Below, piece by piece: positions 1-7,894 of a DNA stretch of 60,419 nucleotides. Numbering within the stretch: the stretch's first letter is position 1; every line of letters begins with the position of its first letter. This DNA comes from Planctomycetaceae bacterium. GTDB taxonomy: Bacteria > Planctomycetota > Planctomycetia > Planctomycetales > Planctomycetaceae. The position numbers and the translations under genes were made by a program. The notes under the pieces are model-generated. The model had not been told where the DNA came from. It did not search any database and saw only the letters and a program-made list of their open reading frames with translations. Location: positions 1 to 60,419 of the forward strand of contig CANJQC010000015.1 of assembly GCA_947476295.1 (NCBI GenBank), read 5' to 3'.

Positions 1-54
1 GTAAAAATCAGGTTTTTGTTTTGTGCATGATCATGCGGCTGTTTTGAATTGGGC

Positions 55-250
55 TTAGGCGGTTTGTCGCTTTGAGGCGAGCGTTGTGCCCAGATTTTCA
101 CTGACCCAAGTTCTCATCTGTTTCACAGACACGCGAGCAAAGTCGGCTCTGTATCTTCTGAGCCAGCCCAGCTTGTTGTTCATTTGCGATGTCGGGATGG
201 ACTGGCGGGCAATCGATTGTGGATGACTCAGATGCCAACCAGTCCATCAT
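55..250 (-). pseudogene. Unidentified C-terminal gene remnant
   Basis: Reading the minus strand in the frame that ends with TAA at 55-57 gives about 62 codons without a stop. The text is protein-like and includes NNKLGWLRRYRADFARV and SVKQMRTWVSENLG. It begins just after an in-frame TGA and has no convincing start. A competing minus-strand frame at 98-292 is also open but reads less like a protein. I do not recognise the family. It may be the tail of a gene whose front is lost, next to the equally damaged bestrophin remnant. Confidence 0.25.
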
Positions 251-288
251 GATTTTCAGACACGTGATGCTGGCTCGCAGCCCAACTT

Positions 289-728
289 TCATCGCGAGGT
301 TGACACCAGAAAGCTGGGAACATGGCGCGGAACAAGTTTGATATCTCCGAGGACTTCGACATCATCCAGAAGCGCGCCATCACGGAGGTGATCTTTCAGC
401 ACCGGGGCAAAGGCGCTTAGAATCTTTTGGAGTCGATGCAAATCATCCTTCGGCACCTCGATAAGATAGACAATCTTCAGCGACAGATTTCGCATCGTGT
501 TGATCAGAGAGCCCCACAGCGTGCGGGCTTCCCACCATCGTCCATACGACGTGTTCGTCCGAAACACCAGCAGCCAACCCAGAACTAGAGTCAACGCGGC
601 ATGAATATCAGTCGGCACTCCCGCCAGCATCGACAACTTCTCGCGGTCGTTGAGTCAGGTCGGGATCACGGCGTAGACGGACACAAAAACCGCGGATATC
701 AGAGCGGCGTACAAACTGCAACGTACCA
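289..728 (-). pseudogene. Bestrophin-family channel remnant with internal stop
   Basis: The minus strand encodes the N-terminal half of a bestrophin (UPF0187/YneE-type) anion channel. The diagnostic stretch is LLVFRTNTSYGRWWEARTLW, close to the second transmembrane helix. Starting at ATG 728 the frame reads a hydrophobic helix (SLYAALISAVFVSVYAVIPT), meets TGA at 655-657, and continues in the same frame with LNDREKLSML. A Trp codon (TGG) at that place would restore it. The product would be about 146 residues against roughly 300 for the family, so the C-terminal half is missing as well. It lies 28 bp downstream of the phospholipase D-like gene on the same strand. A sequencing error could explain the stop but not the truncation. 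Confidence 0.7.
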
Positions 729-756
729 TTGCATGCTAACGACAGATTCCGCAGTG

Positions 757-1467
757 CTACCCGGACATCGGCTCCATCTGCGGCCAGAGATGTTCGAATT
801 GTTTCCCGAATGCCTGCACGATTTGTCGGTTATTGGTGACGACGATGTTCTCTTCATTGTGTTCGGCCGCTGAGCGAGTCCAGTTGTAACTGCCCGAGAC
901 GACGATCTTGCCATCGAAGACGGCAAACTTGTGGTGCATGTGATTGGGCGACGTATCCATTCGAACGGGTATCTGCGCAGCATGCAGACGATGCATGTCG
1001 CTGCCGGGGTCGAACGCTTTGTCGTTGTCGCTGATAGTTCGTATTTTCACGCCGCGCGCGGCGGCGGAGATCACGGCTTCCGTGATGCGATCGTCAGTCA
1101 TGGTGAAAACACAGATTTCGACAGTGGCTCGAACTTCTCGCAGCAATTCCTGAATGCGAAGTCGGCAGTTGTCGCCAGGGCTGAAGTGGACTTCGCTGAT
1201 GACCTGGCCCGACTGATCCGCAGACGGACGTTCGGCCTGAAGCAGAACTCCGGTGATGTCTTCCAGCCAATCGACCGTTTTCTTCGCATCCGGCCCAAGA
1301 AGAGACAGCCGGGCTATTTCGAAGGCACGATTCCGCAACAGGTCACGCTGGTGCGACGTGTCAGCGTCATTCGTCAGAATTGCCTTGAGTATCGATTTTT
1401 CGGCTCGTGAAAGCTTGCCGTCGCACAGTGATTGTTGCAGCATGCCGTCAATGTCAGATTGATTCAT
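757..1467 (-). CDS. Phospholipase D-like domain protein
   Basis: 236 residues. The C-terminal half is a single PLD phosphodiesterase domain. The HKD signature is complete (H178-x-K180-x4-D185, in HMHHKFAVFDGK) and is followed by GSYNWT (192-197) and the NEEN stretch typical of the family. A single HKD domain implies a homodimer, as in Nuc endonucleases and mitochondrial cardiolipin hydrolase. The substrate (nucleic acid or phospholipid) cannot be told from sequence. Residues 1-80 are helical and charged, without a signal peptide, and resemble a small TerB-like helical module (weak inference). The product should be cytoplasmic. It is divergent from the RidA-like gene, with start codons only 22 bp apart, so the two probably share a control region. 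Confidence 0.85.
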   Translation of the reverse strand: MNQSDIDGMLQQSLCDGKLSRAEKSILKAILTNDADTSHQRDLLRNRAFEIARLSLLGPDAKKTVDWLEDITGVLLQAERPSADQSGQVISEVHFSPGDNCRLRIQELLREVRATVEICVFTMTDDRITEAVISAAARGVKIRTISDNDKAFDPGSDMHRLHAAQIPVRMDTSPNHMHHKFAVFDGKIVVSGSYNWTRSAAEHNEENIVVTNNRQIVQAFGKQFEHLWPQMEPMSG

Positions 1468-1489
1468 AAAACCAGCCGAAAGAAATGAT

Positions 1490-2251
1490 GTGACAAGTCT
1501 TCTAAAAACGAACGAATCCGGAGGATACCGATTTCTTCCGGGAATCGCGCCTTACTCGTCGGGTGTCGTCGCCATGCCGGGATTCGAGATCGTGCATGCG
1601 TCGCTGCAGACTCCGCTGCCGTGGCACGACGGGCTGAATGCCGCACGCCGATATTTGGAAGGCAACAAGCTGGCTTGCCACAACCTTTGCGGTGTCGAAT
1701 TGCGATGTCCGCAGCCGTATGCATTGGAGGGATTCATTGATTTCAACAAACAGTATCAACGGCTGTTGAATGACTGGGAGATGATGGTTGACGGACTCAA
1801 TCCGGTCGCCCGTACGAACGTAGCTCCGGTGGTCGATCCCCCGCGCGAACCGGTTTTGTTCGCGTTCTCGTACGCTCGCCCTTCAGAGATTTCGCGACTG
1901 ACGTTTGTCGTGGCTGGTGGTGGTGAATTGCCGGATGGTGAATTAGCGGAACGTCGGATCGTGCGAGTCGGCGACACCAGCCCTGATGCGCTGATCGAAA
2001 AGGCTGAATGCGTCGCTCAGATCATGAATTCGCGTCTGCAGGCACTGGGCGGCAGCAGCGAACTTCTGACTGTGCTCGACGTTTATACGGCACACCCGCT
2101 GCGTCCTCTGTTGGAAGGCGTGCTGCTGTCGCGGTTACCGGCGATTTCTCGGCTTGGAGTTCACTGGTTCCATTCGCGGCCACCTATCGTCGATATCGAG
2201 TTCGAAATGGACATGCGCGGTGTGGTGCGTGAGGACGTGGTAGATCTGTGA
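1490..2251 (+). CDS. RidA-like (YjgF/L-PSP fold) protein
   Basis: 253 residues from GTG 1490. The opening TNESGGYRFLPGIAPYSSGV matches a conserved group of RidA-related proteins in which an N-terminal RidA-like half is followed by a second similar half (TFVVAGGGELPDGEL onward, about 135-253). Classical RidA is about 130 residues and hydrolyses reactive enamine/imine intermediates. The two-lobed form has no assigned substrate that I know of. There is no signal peptide. The Shine-Dalgarno match before the GTG is weak. An internal ATG near 1574 is possible, but starting there would drop the conserved N-terminus. Family level is fairly sure; function is inferred. Confidence 0.75.
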   Translation: MTSLLKTNESGGYRFLPGIAPYSSGVVAMPGFEIVHASLQTPLPWHDGLNAARRYLEGNKLACHNLCGVELRCPQPYALEGFIDFNKQYQRLLNDWEMMVDGLNPVARTNVAPVVDPPREPVLFAFSYARPSEISRLTFVVAGGGELPDGELAERRIVRVGDTSPDALIEKAECVAQIMNSRLQALGGSSELLTVLDVYTAHPLRPLLEGVLLSRLPAISRLGVHWFHSRPPIVDIEFEMDMRGVVREDVVDL

Positions 2252-2358
2252 AACCCTCGCGGAGTGCCCTGCGTTTGGGTTTCCCTGTCGCCTCCCTCCG
2301 CAGGACGTCCAACAGAATGACGGCACGCCAACGTTGATCAGGCTGCAGTACCTTCGCC

Positions 2359-2799
2359 CTACTTCGCCGCCGCCGCGCGTTGGGCGCGAATATGGTTGTG
2401 GCAATCGAAGCAGCGCTTGGTGGCATCGAGCCACTCGAGCTGCGCTGACGCAAATTCGGACTTTTGCGCCGCTTCGTCAAGTCGCCTAACCGCACTTCGG
2501 AATGTCTGCGTATGCTCTCGGTACACCGCGTCGGTTAAAACCTGCCAGACTTCGGCCTTGCTGAGTTCAGTCAGTACCATCGCTCCTTCATGCACAAGTT
2601 TTTTGTCTTCAATTGCCAGACCTTCCAGCACTTTTGAGGTTCCCTCAAGTTTTTGCCGCATATTGACTTCAATAGAACTTTTTTTTGCATTTTCCTGCGC
2701 ACCGGCAGACCACGTAAGCCAGCCCGCGAACATGAGACTCACGGTCAAAATTGTGAGTCTGAAAACTGCTGCAAACCGGAAGTGAAAGGGAAGGTTCAT
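2359..2799 (-). CDS. Exported monohaem c-type cytochrome (cytochrome c'-like)
   Basis: 146 residues from ATG 2799. This start has a clear AAGGAG seven bases upstream. The frame is open further upstream, but nothing supports an earlier start. The N-terminus is a signal peptide (hydrophobic 8-32, ending SAGA). The mature part is four-helix-like and ends with a single haem site CFDCH (C130, C133, H134) close to the C-terminus, the layout of cytochrome c' and related helical-bundle cytochromes. The likely place is the periplasm, in electron transfer or gas binding. It runs convergently with the RidA-like gene and is not obviously in an operon. Confidence 0.8.
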   Translation of the reverse strand: MNLPFHFRFAAVFRLTILTVSLMFAGWLTWSAGAQENAKKSSIEVNMRQKLEGTSKVLEGLAIEDKKLVHEGAMVLTELSKAEVWQVLTDAVYREHTQTFRSAVRRLDEAAQKSEFASAQLEWLDATKRCFDCHNHIRAQRAAAAK

Positions 2800-3265
2800 C
2801 ACTGTCTCCTTGTCTTGGATATGGGGTAGTGACTGGTTCCCTAAAAATCGGGAGACCGCAAGATCTGTCGTTCGCAATAAGCGTTCCACCAGAAGTCTTA
2901 AGATGACTCCGGACTCAGCTTGATCAATTGACGGGGAAATTGCGGGATAATGCTGAACAACCGTGACCTCAAACAGTTCCTAGCGGACACACACTTGGCA
3001 ATCGCTGCGTCAAATTAGCACGCCATCGCTCGCAGGTACCGTGCGGATCAGCACTTTTTTTCAGGTCGGACGACCAATGAGGGGGCCCGAAGATTGCGAA
3101 GCATTTGGCGACGATCAAGAGTCATAAAGGGAGGATTTGATAATCCAAACACGTAGTCGTTACGTAGTCTCCCCCCAATACCCTAACCTCAATCGCCGCC
3201 ACCTGCACAGCCGTCGTAACTTTCATTAAGACGCATCGCCGCACCACAGGCATTGCCGCCCGTCA
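2800..3265. other. Intergenic stretch, no gene seen
   Basis: About 466 bp between the cytochrome start and the DUF1080 stop. All six frames break up quickly. I see no tRNA-like fold, tandem repeat or strong hairpin. The right-hand part must hold the cytochrome promoter, but I cannot place its boxes with confidence. Confidence 0.5.
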
Positions 3266-4480
3266 CTACGGCGTTGTCTCGCGAATACGGATGTTGCGGA
3301 ACCGGATGTTATTTGGTTCACCGTGATCCTGAAACCCAATGTAACCTTCCATTGGTCGGTTCTTCATCGGACCCTGATCCAGTTGAGTGTCAATAATCTG
3401 TTCGCCGTTCAGATCGACCTGCAAATGACTGCCGATGCACGTCACGACCATTCGATTCCACTCATGAGGAGGTCGGGACATATTCTTAGACGCGGCGGCT
3501 GTGCCGATGATTCCGCCGTGGTCGTGAGGCCCGACAGGGCCTTCTTTTTTTGATGAATCAAGAATCTGAGCTTCGATGCCCTGCTTGACTGGATCACTTC
3601 GATCACCGACTCGAAAGTAAAGGCCACTGTTGCCGCCGGGTGGATACGAATACTCCACATCCAGCACGAAATTCTTGTACTTTTTTTCAGACCAGAGATA
3701 TGCGTCGTAACGTTCCCAGCCTTTCTCACCTTCGCGCGGCTGGATCAGCAGAGAACCATCCTGCTGCGGCAACCAGTTGCCCGTTGTTTTCCAGCCAGTC
3801 AGATCCTTGTCATTGTAGAGCGATGTGAATTTCGTCAGATCGCGAAGCTTCAAGTTGCGCCAGCGAACCTCAAAAGGTCCCTTGCCCGCACCGACGCCGT
3901 GAACCTGCAGACCAATAAATCCTTTTGGATGCGACTTGTAACGTTCTTCATGTGTCAGATCCGAGATCTGGTGTCCGTTGATCCAGGTTTCGATTTTGTT
4001 GCCCACAGCGACAATCTGATAAGTGTTCCACTCACCATCCTTAAACTGCTGATGAGGTTTCCTGTCGGAGTCAGGTGTCATCCAGCCACCGGCTGATTCT
4101 CCGTAAACGTAGCCTGCCAATCCATCCAGTGAGATCTCAACCTGTGGTCCGTTGACGCGACCTTCAGGTTTGCCTCCTTCACTCTGCGACCGGATCTGCA
4201 CACCCGAGTTCAGATCAGTATCCACCTTCACATCAAATTTCAGCTCAAAATCGCCGTACAGCTTGTCGGTACACAGAAACGAGTTTGGACTGCCTTCAGA
4301 CGTTTTCCCGACAATTGAGTCGCCTTCAATGCGGTACGTGGCCGTGCCGTTTCGCTGAGTCCACCCTTCCAGATTCTTACCATTAAACAGGTCTACGAAG
4401 CCCGGATCTTGGCCATTCACCGTGGTAAATGATGCGATCGTGAACAATATGGACGCGCAAATACTAACGGCGGTTTTCAT
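3266..4480 (-). CDS. Secreted protein with two DUF1080 domains
   Basis: 404 residues from ATG 4480, chosen because a signal peptide (MKTAVSICASILFTIASF, cleavage near VNG-QD) begins there. The upstream in-frame extension is not protein-like. There are two tandem DUF1080 (3-keto-disaccharide hydrolase) domains with concanavalin-like beta-sandwich folds, at about 28-205 and 215-402. Hallmarks are FVDLFNGKNLEGW, then GWKTTGNWLPQQDGSL, and NSGVQIR/NSGLYFR in each half. DUF1080 proteins act on keto-glycosides or bind glycans, and are greatly expanded in Planctomycetota. Here the product is extracytoplasmic. It follows another DUF1080 gene on the same strand (gap about 194 bp), so the two may be co-transcribed. 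Confidence 0.88.
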   Translation of the reverse strand: MKTAVSICASILFTIASFTTVNGQDPGFVDLFNGKNLEGWTQRNGTATYRIEGDSIVGKTSEGSPNSFLCTDKLYGDFELKFDVKVDTDLNSGVQIRSQSEGGKPEGRVNGPQVEISLDGLAGYVYGESAGGWMTPDSDRKPHQQFKDGEWNTYQIVAVGNKIETWINGHQISDLTHEERYKSHPKGFIGLQVHGVGAGKGPFEVRWRNLKLRDLTKFTSLYNDKDLTGWKTTGNWLPQQDGSLLIQPREGEKGWERYDAYLWSEKKYKNFVLDVEYSYPPGGNSGLYFRVGDRSDPVKQGIEAQILDSSKKEGPVGPHDHGGIIGTAAASKNMSRPPHEWNRMVVTCIGSHLQVDLNGEQIIDTQLDQGPMKNRPMEGYIGFQDHGEPNNIRFRNIRIRETTP

Positions 4481-4674
4481 GGTGGGAACTTTCAAGAAGG
4501 CGGGACTGCATACGAAAAATGGACGGCTCATCAGTGGTTTGGCACAGTTTGATTTTGGGGTTGGTTCCCGACACTCTGTGGCAGGTCCTCGAAGCCATTC
4601 AACGCCACTATTTCGTCGTGACACAGCACTCGTTGGATGGATGCGGAAAACTGCGAGGGCTATCGGTGTTGCGA

Positions 4675-5304
4675 TCAGTCGGCCAGAGGCAGGACTTCAA
4701 CTTTGCGAACATGGACCGTGCTGCCAGGATCGTGGTGCTGGAAGGCGAAGTATCCTTCCTTGAATGTTTGATCGAAGTCGAGGTACTCGTAGAGTTCGTT
4801 ATCGTCGATTGTAACTTTGATCTTTGTCACATTGCGACCGCGCCACACGTCGTCACGCACTTCGATTTCATAAGTGAACCAGGTGTCGGGCTTCACATGT
4901 TCCTGGTAGACATGGCACATACCGTAGATCGAACCCGTTCGAATAGGGTCCTTGTGAGTGCTGTCGATCTGAGCTTCATAGCCGTCGGAAAATCCAGGTT
5001 TTGCAGTGGTGCGAAAGTACAGGCCCGAATTACCACCGTCGCTGATCTTGACTTCGGCTCGATAACGGAAGTTCTTGTACGGCCCTTTGGTACAGACCAG
5101 CATCGACGCCGGACCTGAGCCACTCAGCGATCCGTCCTTGACTTCCCAGACACTGCCGTCCTTTCCGACCTTTTCCCATCCCTCCATCGTTTTGCCATCG
5201 AATAACGAAATCCATTCCGCATCGTCTGCGAAGCTGCTCGCTCCGAAAGAAAGGACCAAAAGCGCGGCAACAGAACAACTAAGTCGAGAAGCAAAGGCTG
5301 TCAT
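4675..5304 (-). CDS. Secreted single-domain DUF1080 protein
   Basis: 209 residues from ATG 5304, which places a signal peptide (MTAFASRLSCSVAALLVLSF) at the N-terminus. The open frame extends to 5460, but that extension has no protein character. It has one DUF1080 domain, about 30-205, with WISLFDGKTMEGWEKVGK at the front, GNSGLYFRTT in the middle and a closing FAFQHHDPGSTVHVRKVEV. Its length fits the family's single-domain form. It is upstream of the double-domain DUF1080 gene on the same strand and divergent from the DUF1501-SUMF1 gene. A role in extracytoplasmic glycan handling is inferred from the family. Confidence 0.88.
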   Translation of the reverse strand: MTAFASRLSCSVAALLVLSFGASSFADDAEWISLFDGKTMEGWEKVGKDGSVWEVKDGSLSGSGPASMLVCTKGPYKNFRYRAEVKISDGGNSGLYFRTTAKPGFSDGYEAQIDSTHKDPIRTGSIYGMCHVYQEHVKPDTWFTYEIEVRDDVWRGRNVTKIKVTIDDNELYEYLDFDQTFKEGYFAFQHHDPGSTVHVRKVEVLPLAD

Positions 5305-5530
5305 CAGCAGATTCCGGAAAGAGGGAGGATTGTTGTTGATCGCCGTGTGATCAACAATATAAAAACAGGCTTTCTGCCTGCTTTGCGAACTTTGCACTTT
5401 AATGATACCGTCGGCAAAAGCAATTGTGTGTGACCACAACAGGCGAATTCTGCAATACACTCAATTAGTCTGAGGCGAGCAGCGAAGCCGCGATGCCTCG
5501 CTGGTTCTCGGAGAATGTCGAGGAGATTTC

Positions 5531-7756
5531 ATGAGTCGCCCAATGCCGCAACATCAAAAAACGGGAGGATTGAATTTCTCTCGCCGTACTGCTTTGCATC
5601 GCCTCGGGGCTGGGGCGATCAGCCTGCCTGGGTTGACGTTGTGGACAGGACCTCCAGGGGCGACTGCCGCTCTGACTGACGTAGCTCGCCAGGCACCCAC
5701 GGCCAAATCGATCATTTTTCTGTCGCTATTTGGCGGACCACCTCACCAAGACACATTTGACATCAAAGAACTCGCTCCACTGGAAATTCGGGGTGAATTC
5801 AAGTCGATCGCCACGTCACTGAACAGCTTTCGCGTGTGCGAGTATTTGCCTGAACTTGCGAAACTTGCTCACCTGTATACCGTTATCCGATCCGTCACGC
5901 ACAATGACAATGCTCATGAATCGGCATTTTATTCGTTGATGACCGGCTGGCCTCACCCTCAGCCAAACACCAACGCTCGTCCGCATCCTTCCGATTATCC
6001 CAACTTCGGTGTGGTCATGGAACAGCTTAGACCACCAGATGATGCTGTTCCCGGATTCATGCTGGCTGGTGGAGTGACCACCGGCGGCATTGGACAGACG
6101 GCAGGCTTTCTGGGCCGCAGTCGGGCTCCGTATGTGTTACCACAGGATGCTAACAGTCCACAGTTCTCTGTGCCCGATTTCGACCTCGATGCAGAAGTCA
6201 GCAATCCTCGCCTTTCTCAGCGTCGAAGTCTGCTTGAACATTTCGATGATGTCACACGCATGGCCGATCTCCGTGTGTCTCACCAGTTCTCGGCAATTCA
6301 ATCACGCGCTTTCGATATGTTGTCGTCAACCCGGCTGCGGCAGGCGTTTGACCTCAGCCAAGAATCACCGGAGCATCGTGATGCGTACGGGCGGAATCCC
6401 TTTGGCCAGAATTTGCTGGTAGCTCGTCGACTTGTGGAAGCCGGCGTGCCCGTCGTCCAGGTGAACTGGCGAAACAAGGGCGACGGCGGACTGGATACGC
6501 ATTACGACAATTTTAACCAGTGTAAAGGAACTTTGCTGCCTCGACTTGATGCTTGTCTTTCTTCGCTGCTGATCGATCTGACGGAGCGTGGTCTGCTGGA
6601 CCAGACACTGGTGGTTGCGGCGGGTGAATTCGGTCGGACACCAAAGATTAATGATTTGGCGGGGCGTGATCACTGGGCTGGCTGCAACTCGATGCTGCTT
6701 GCTGGCGGAGGAATTCGCAGTGGGTTCACCTACGGATCATCCGACCGCATTGGTGCGTATCCTGCGACCAATCCGGTCGGTCCCTGGGATGTTTACGCGA
6801 CAATGCTCCATTGTTACGGGATTAATCCGGAAACCCTCATTCACGATGTCACAGGACGCCCTCATCCAATTTGCAAGGGCACTCCAATACACGCTGTGTT
6901 GAACGATTCGCGTTCGGTGCAGAGCGAGCGGCCTGAATTACCGACGCGATTGCGAGTGAGTTCCACCACACCCATTCCTGGTAATTCTTCTGTTGCCGAG
7001 GCCATTGTCTATCGGACTCGCCGCAACAGTGTGGACGACTCGATAATGATGTACGTCTCGGGTGGCGAATTCACCATGGGTAGTAATCGATATTCCATTG
7101 AGATCCCTACTCACTCGGTGCGAGTCAGCCCGTTCTGGATGGCGCGGACTCCGGTGACAACTGCGATGTACAAAGTCTTTGTTGCGGCGACCAGCCATCG
7201 AAGTCAGGAGTTTTATAACCAGCATCTTGTAGATTCGACTCTATTTTATTGCGACGACCATCCAGCCGTTGGCGTTAGTTACGACGACGCTGTCGCATAC
7301 TGCCACTGGGCGGGCGGACGACTGCCAACAGAAGCGGAATGGGAATTTGCGGCGCGTGGCACCGATGGACGGGAATATCCCTGGGGCAATGATCCGCCAA
7401 GGCCCGGACGAGCTGTCTATGGGCGAGTGATTGGCCATGGTGGAAAACCAGATCCTGTGGGCACGACTCCCGGCGACTGTAGTCCGTTCGGCATTCTGGA
7501 CATGGCTGGCAATGTACTGGAATGGTGTGAGGACTTCTTTGGTCCATACCCTGCGAATGGTTCGGAGCCGCAGGTAAATCCTCGAGGTGCAGCCCAGGGG
7601 AGCAGTCGAGTCCTGCGAGGCGGGTGCTGGTGTTATGAAGCTCGTTCGTTGCGTGTCACAGAGCGACTGCAGCAGCCACCTCTGCAGAAACTCTGTTTGA
7701 TTGGGTTCAGGATGGCTATAGATGTGAGTCCGGCAGACGACGGGAAGAATAAGTAA
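5531..7756 (+). CDS. DUF1501 protein fused to a SUMF1/FGE-like domain
   Basis: 741 residues from ATG 5531, preceded by GAGGAG at good spacing. A twin-arginine leader (SRRTALHRLGAGAI, RR at 18-19) suggests Tat export. Residues 50-460 are DUF1501, an alkaline-phosphatase/sulfatase-like fold of unknown activity (IIFLSLFGGPPHQDTFD, then GEFGRTPKINDLAGRDHW). Residues about 505-737 are a formylglycine-generating-enzyme (SUMF1) domain (GGEFTMGS, PTEAEWEFAARG, DMAGNVLEWCEDFF, VLRGGCW). Of the two catalytic cysteines known in aerobic FGEs, only one has a plausible counterpart (GGCWCYEARS), and the end reads GFRM rather than GFRC. True FGE activity is therefore doubtful. The domain may instead bind a ligand or protein. 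Confidence 0.85.
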   Translation: MSRPMPQHQKTGGLNFSRRTALHRLGAGAISLPGLTLWTGPPGATAALTDVARQAPTAKSIIFLSLFGGPPHQDTFDIKELAPLEIRGEFKSIATSLNSFRVCEYLPELAKLAHLYTVIRSVTHNDNAHESAFYSLMTGWPHPQPNTNARPHPSDYPNFGVVMEQLRPPDDAVPGFMLAGGVTTGGIGQTAGFLGRSRAPYVLPQDANSPQFSVPDFDLDAEVSNPRLSQRRSLLEHFDDVTRMADLRVSHQFSAIQSRAFDMLSSTRLRQAFDLSQESPEHRDAYGRNPFGQNLLVARRLVEAGVPVVQVNWRNKGDGGLDTHYDNFNQCKGTLLPRLDACLSSLLIDLTERGLLDQTLVVAAGEFGRTPKINDLAGRDHWAGCNSMLLAGGGIRSGFTYGSSDRIGAYPATNPVGPWDVYATMLHCYGINPETLIHDVTGRPHPICKGTPIHAVLNDSRSVQSERPELPTRLRVSSTTPIPGNSSVAEAIVYRTRRNSVDDSIMMYVSGGEFTMGSNRYSIEIPTHSVRVSPFWMARTPVTTAMYKVFVAATSHRSQEFYNQHLVDSTLFYCDDHPAVGVSYDDAVAYCHWAGGRLPTEAEWEFAARGTDGREYPWGNDPPRPGRAVYGRVIGHGGKPDPVGTTPGDCSPFGILDMAGNVLEWCEDFFGPYPANGSEPQVNPRGAAQGSSRVLRGGCWCYEARSLRVTERLQQPPLQKLCLIGFRMAIDVSPADDGKNK

Positions 7757-7894
7757 CCGCTTAGTCCATCGCCCATTGATCGCACCGTGTCGTCGGACGG
7801 CGAAGGCGGCGTTTCGTGGTTGCTGCAACCGTCATTAGTCGCGCCATTCGCACGGCACACCCATTACGGCAATGAGCAAACGTGCGGCTCACTG

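Noticed and set aside
931-1410. Plus-strand open frame of 159 codons opposite the PLD-like gene
   Set aside because: It is the shadow of a clearly coding minus-strand gene, has no ribosome site, and reads as no known protein.
4519-5118. 199-codon plus-strand frame across the DUF1080 genes
   Set aside because: It runs antisense to two well-supported DUF1080 genes and has no protein-like signal or motif.
5531-7756. A self-activating sulfatase
   Set aside because: The DUF1501 part lacks the C-x-P-S-R sulfatase site and the SUMF1 part lacks a clear second catalytic Cys.
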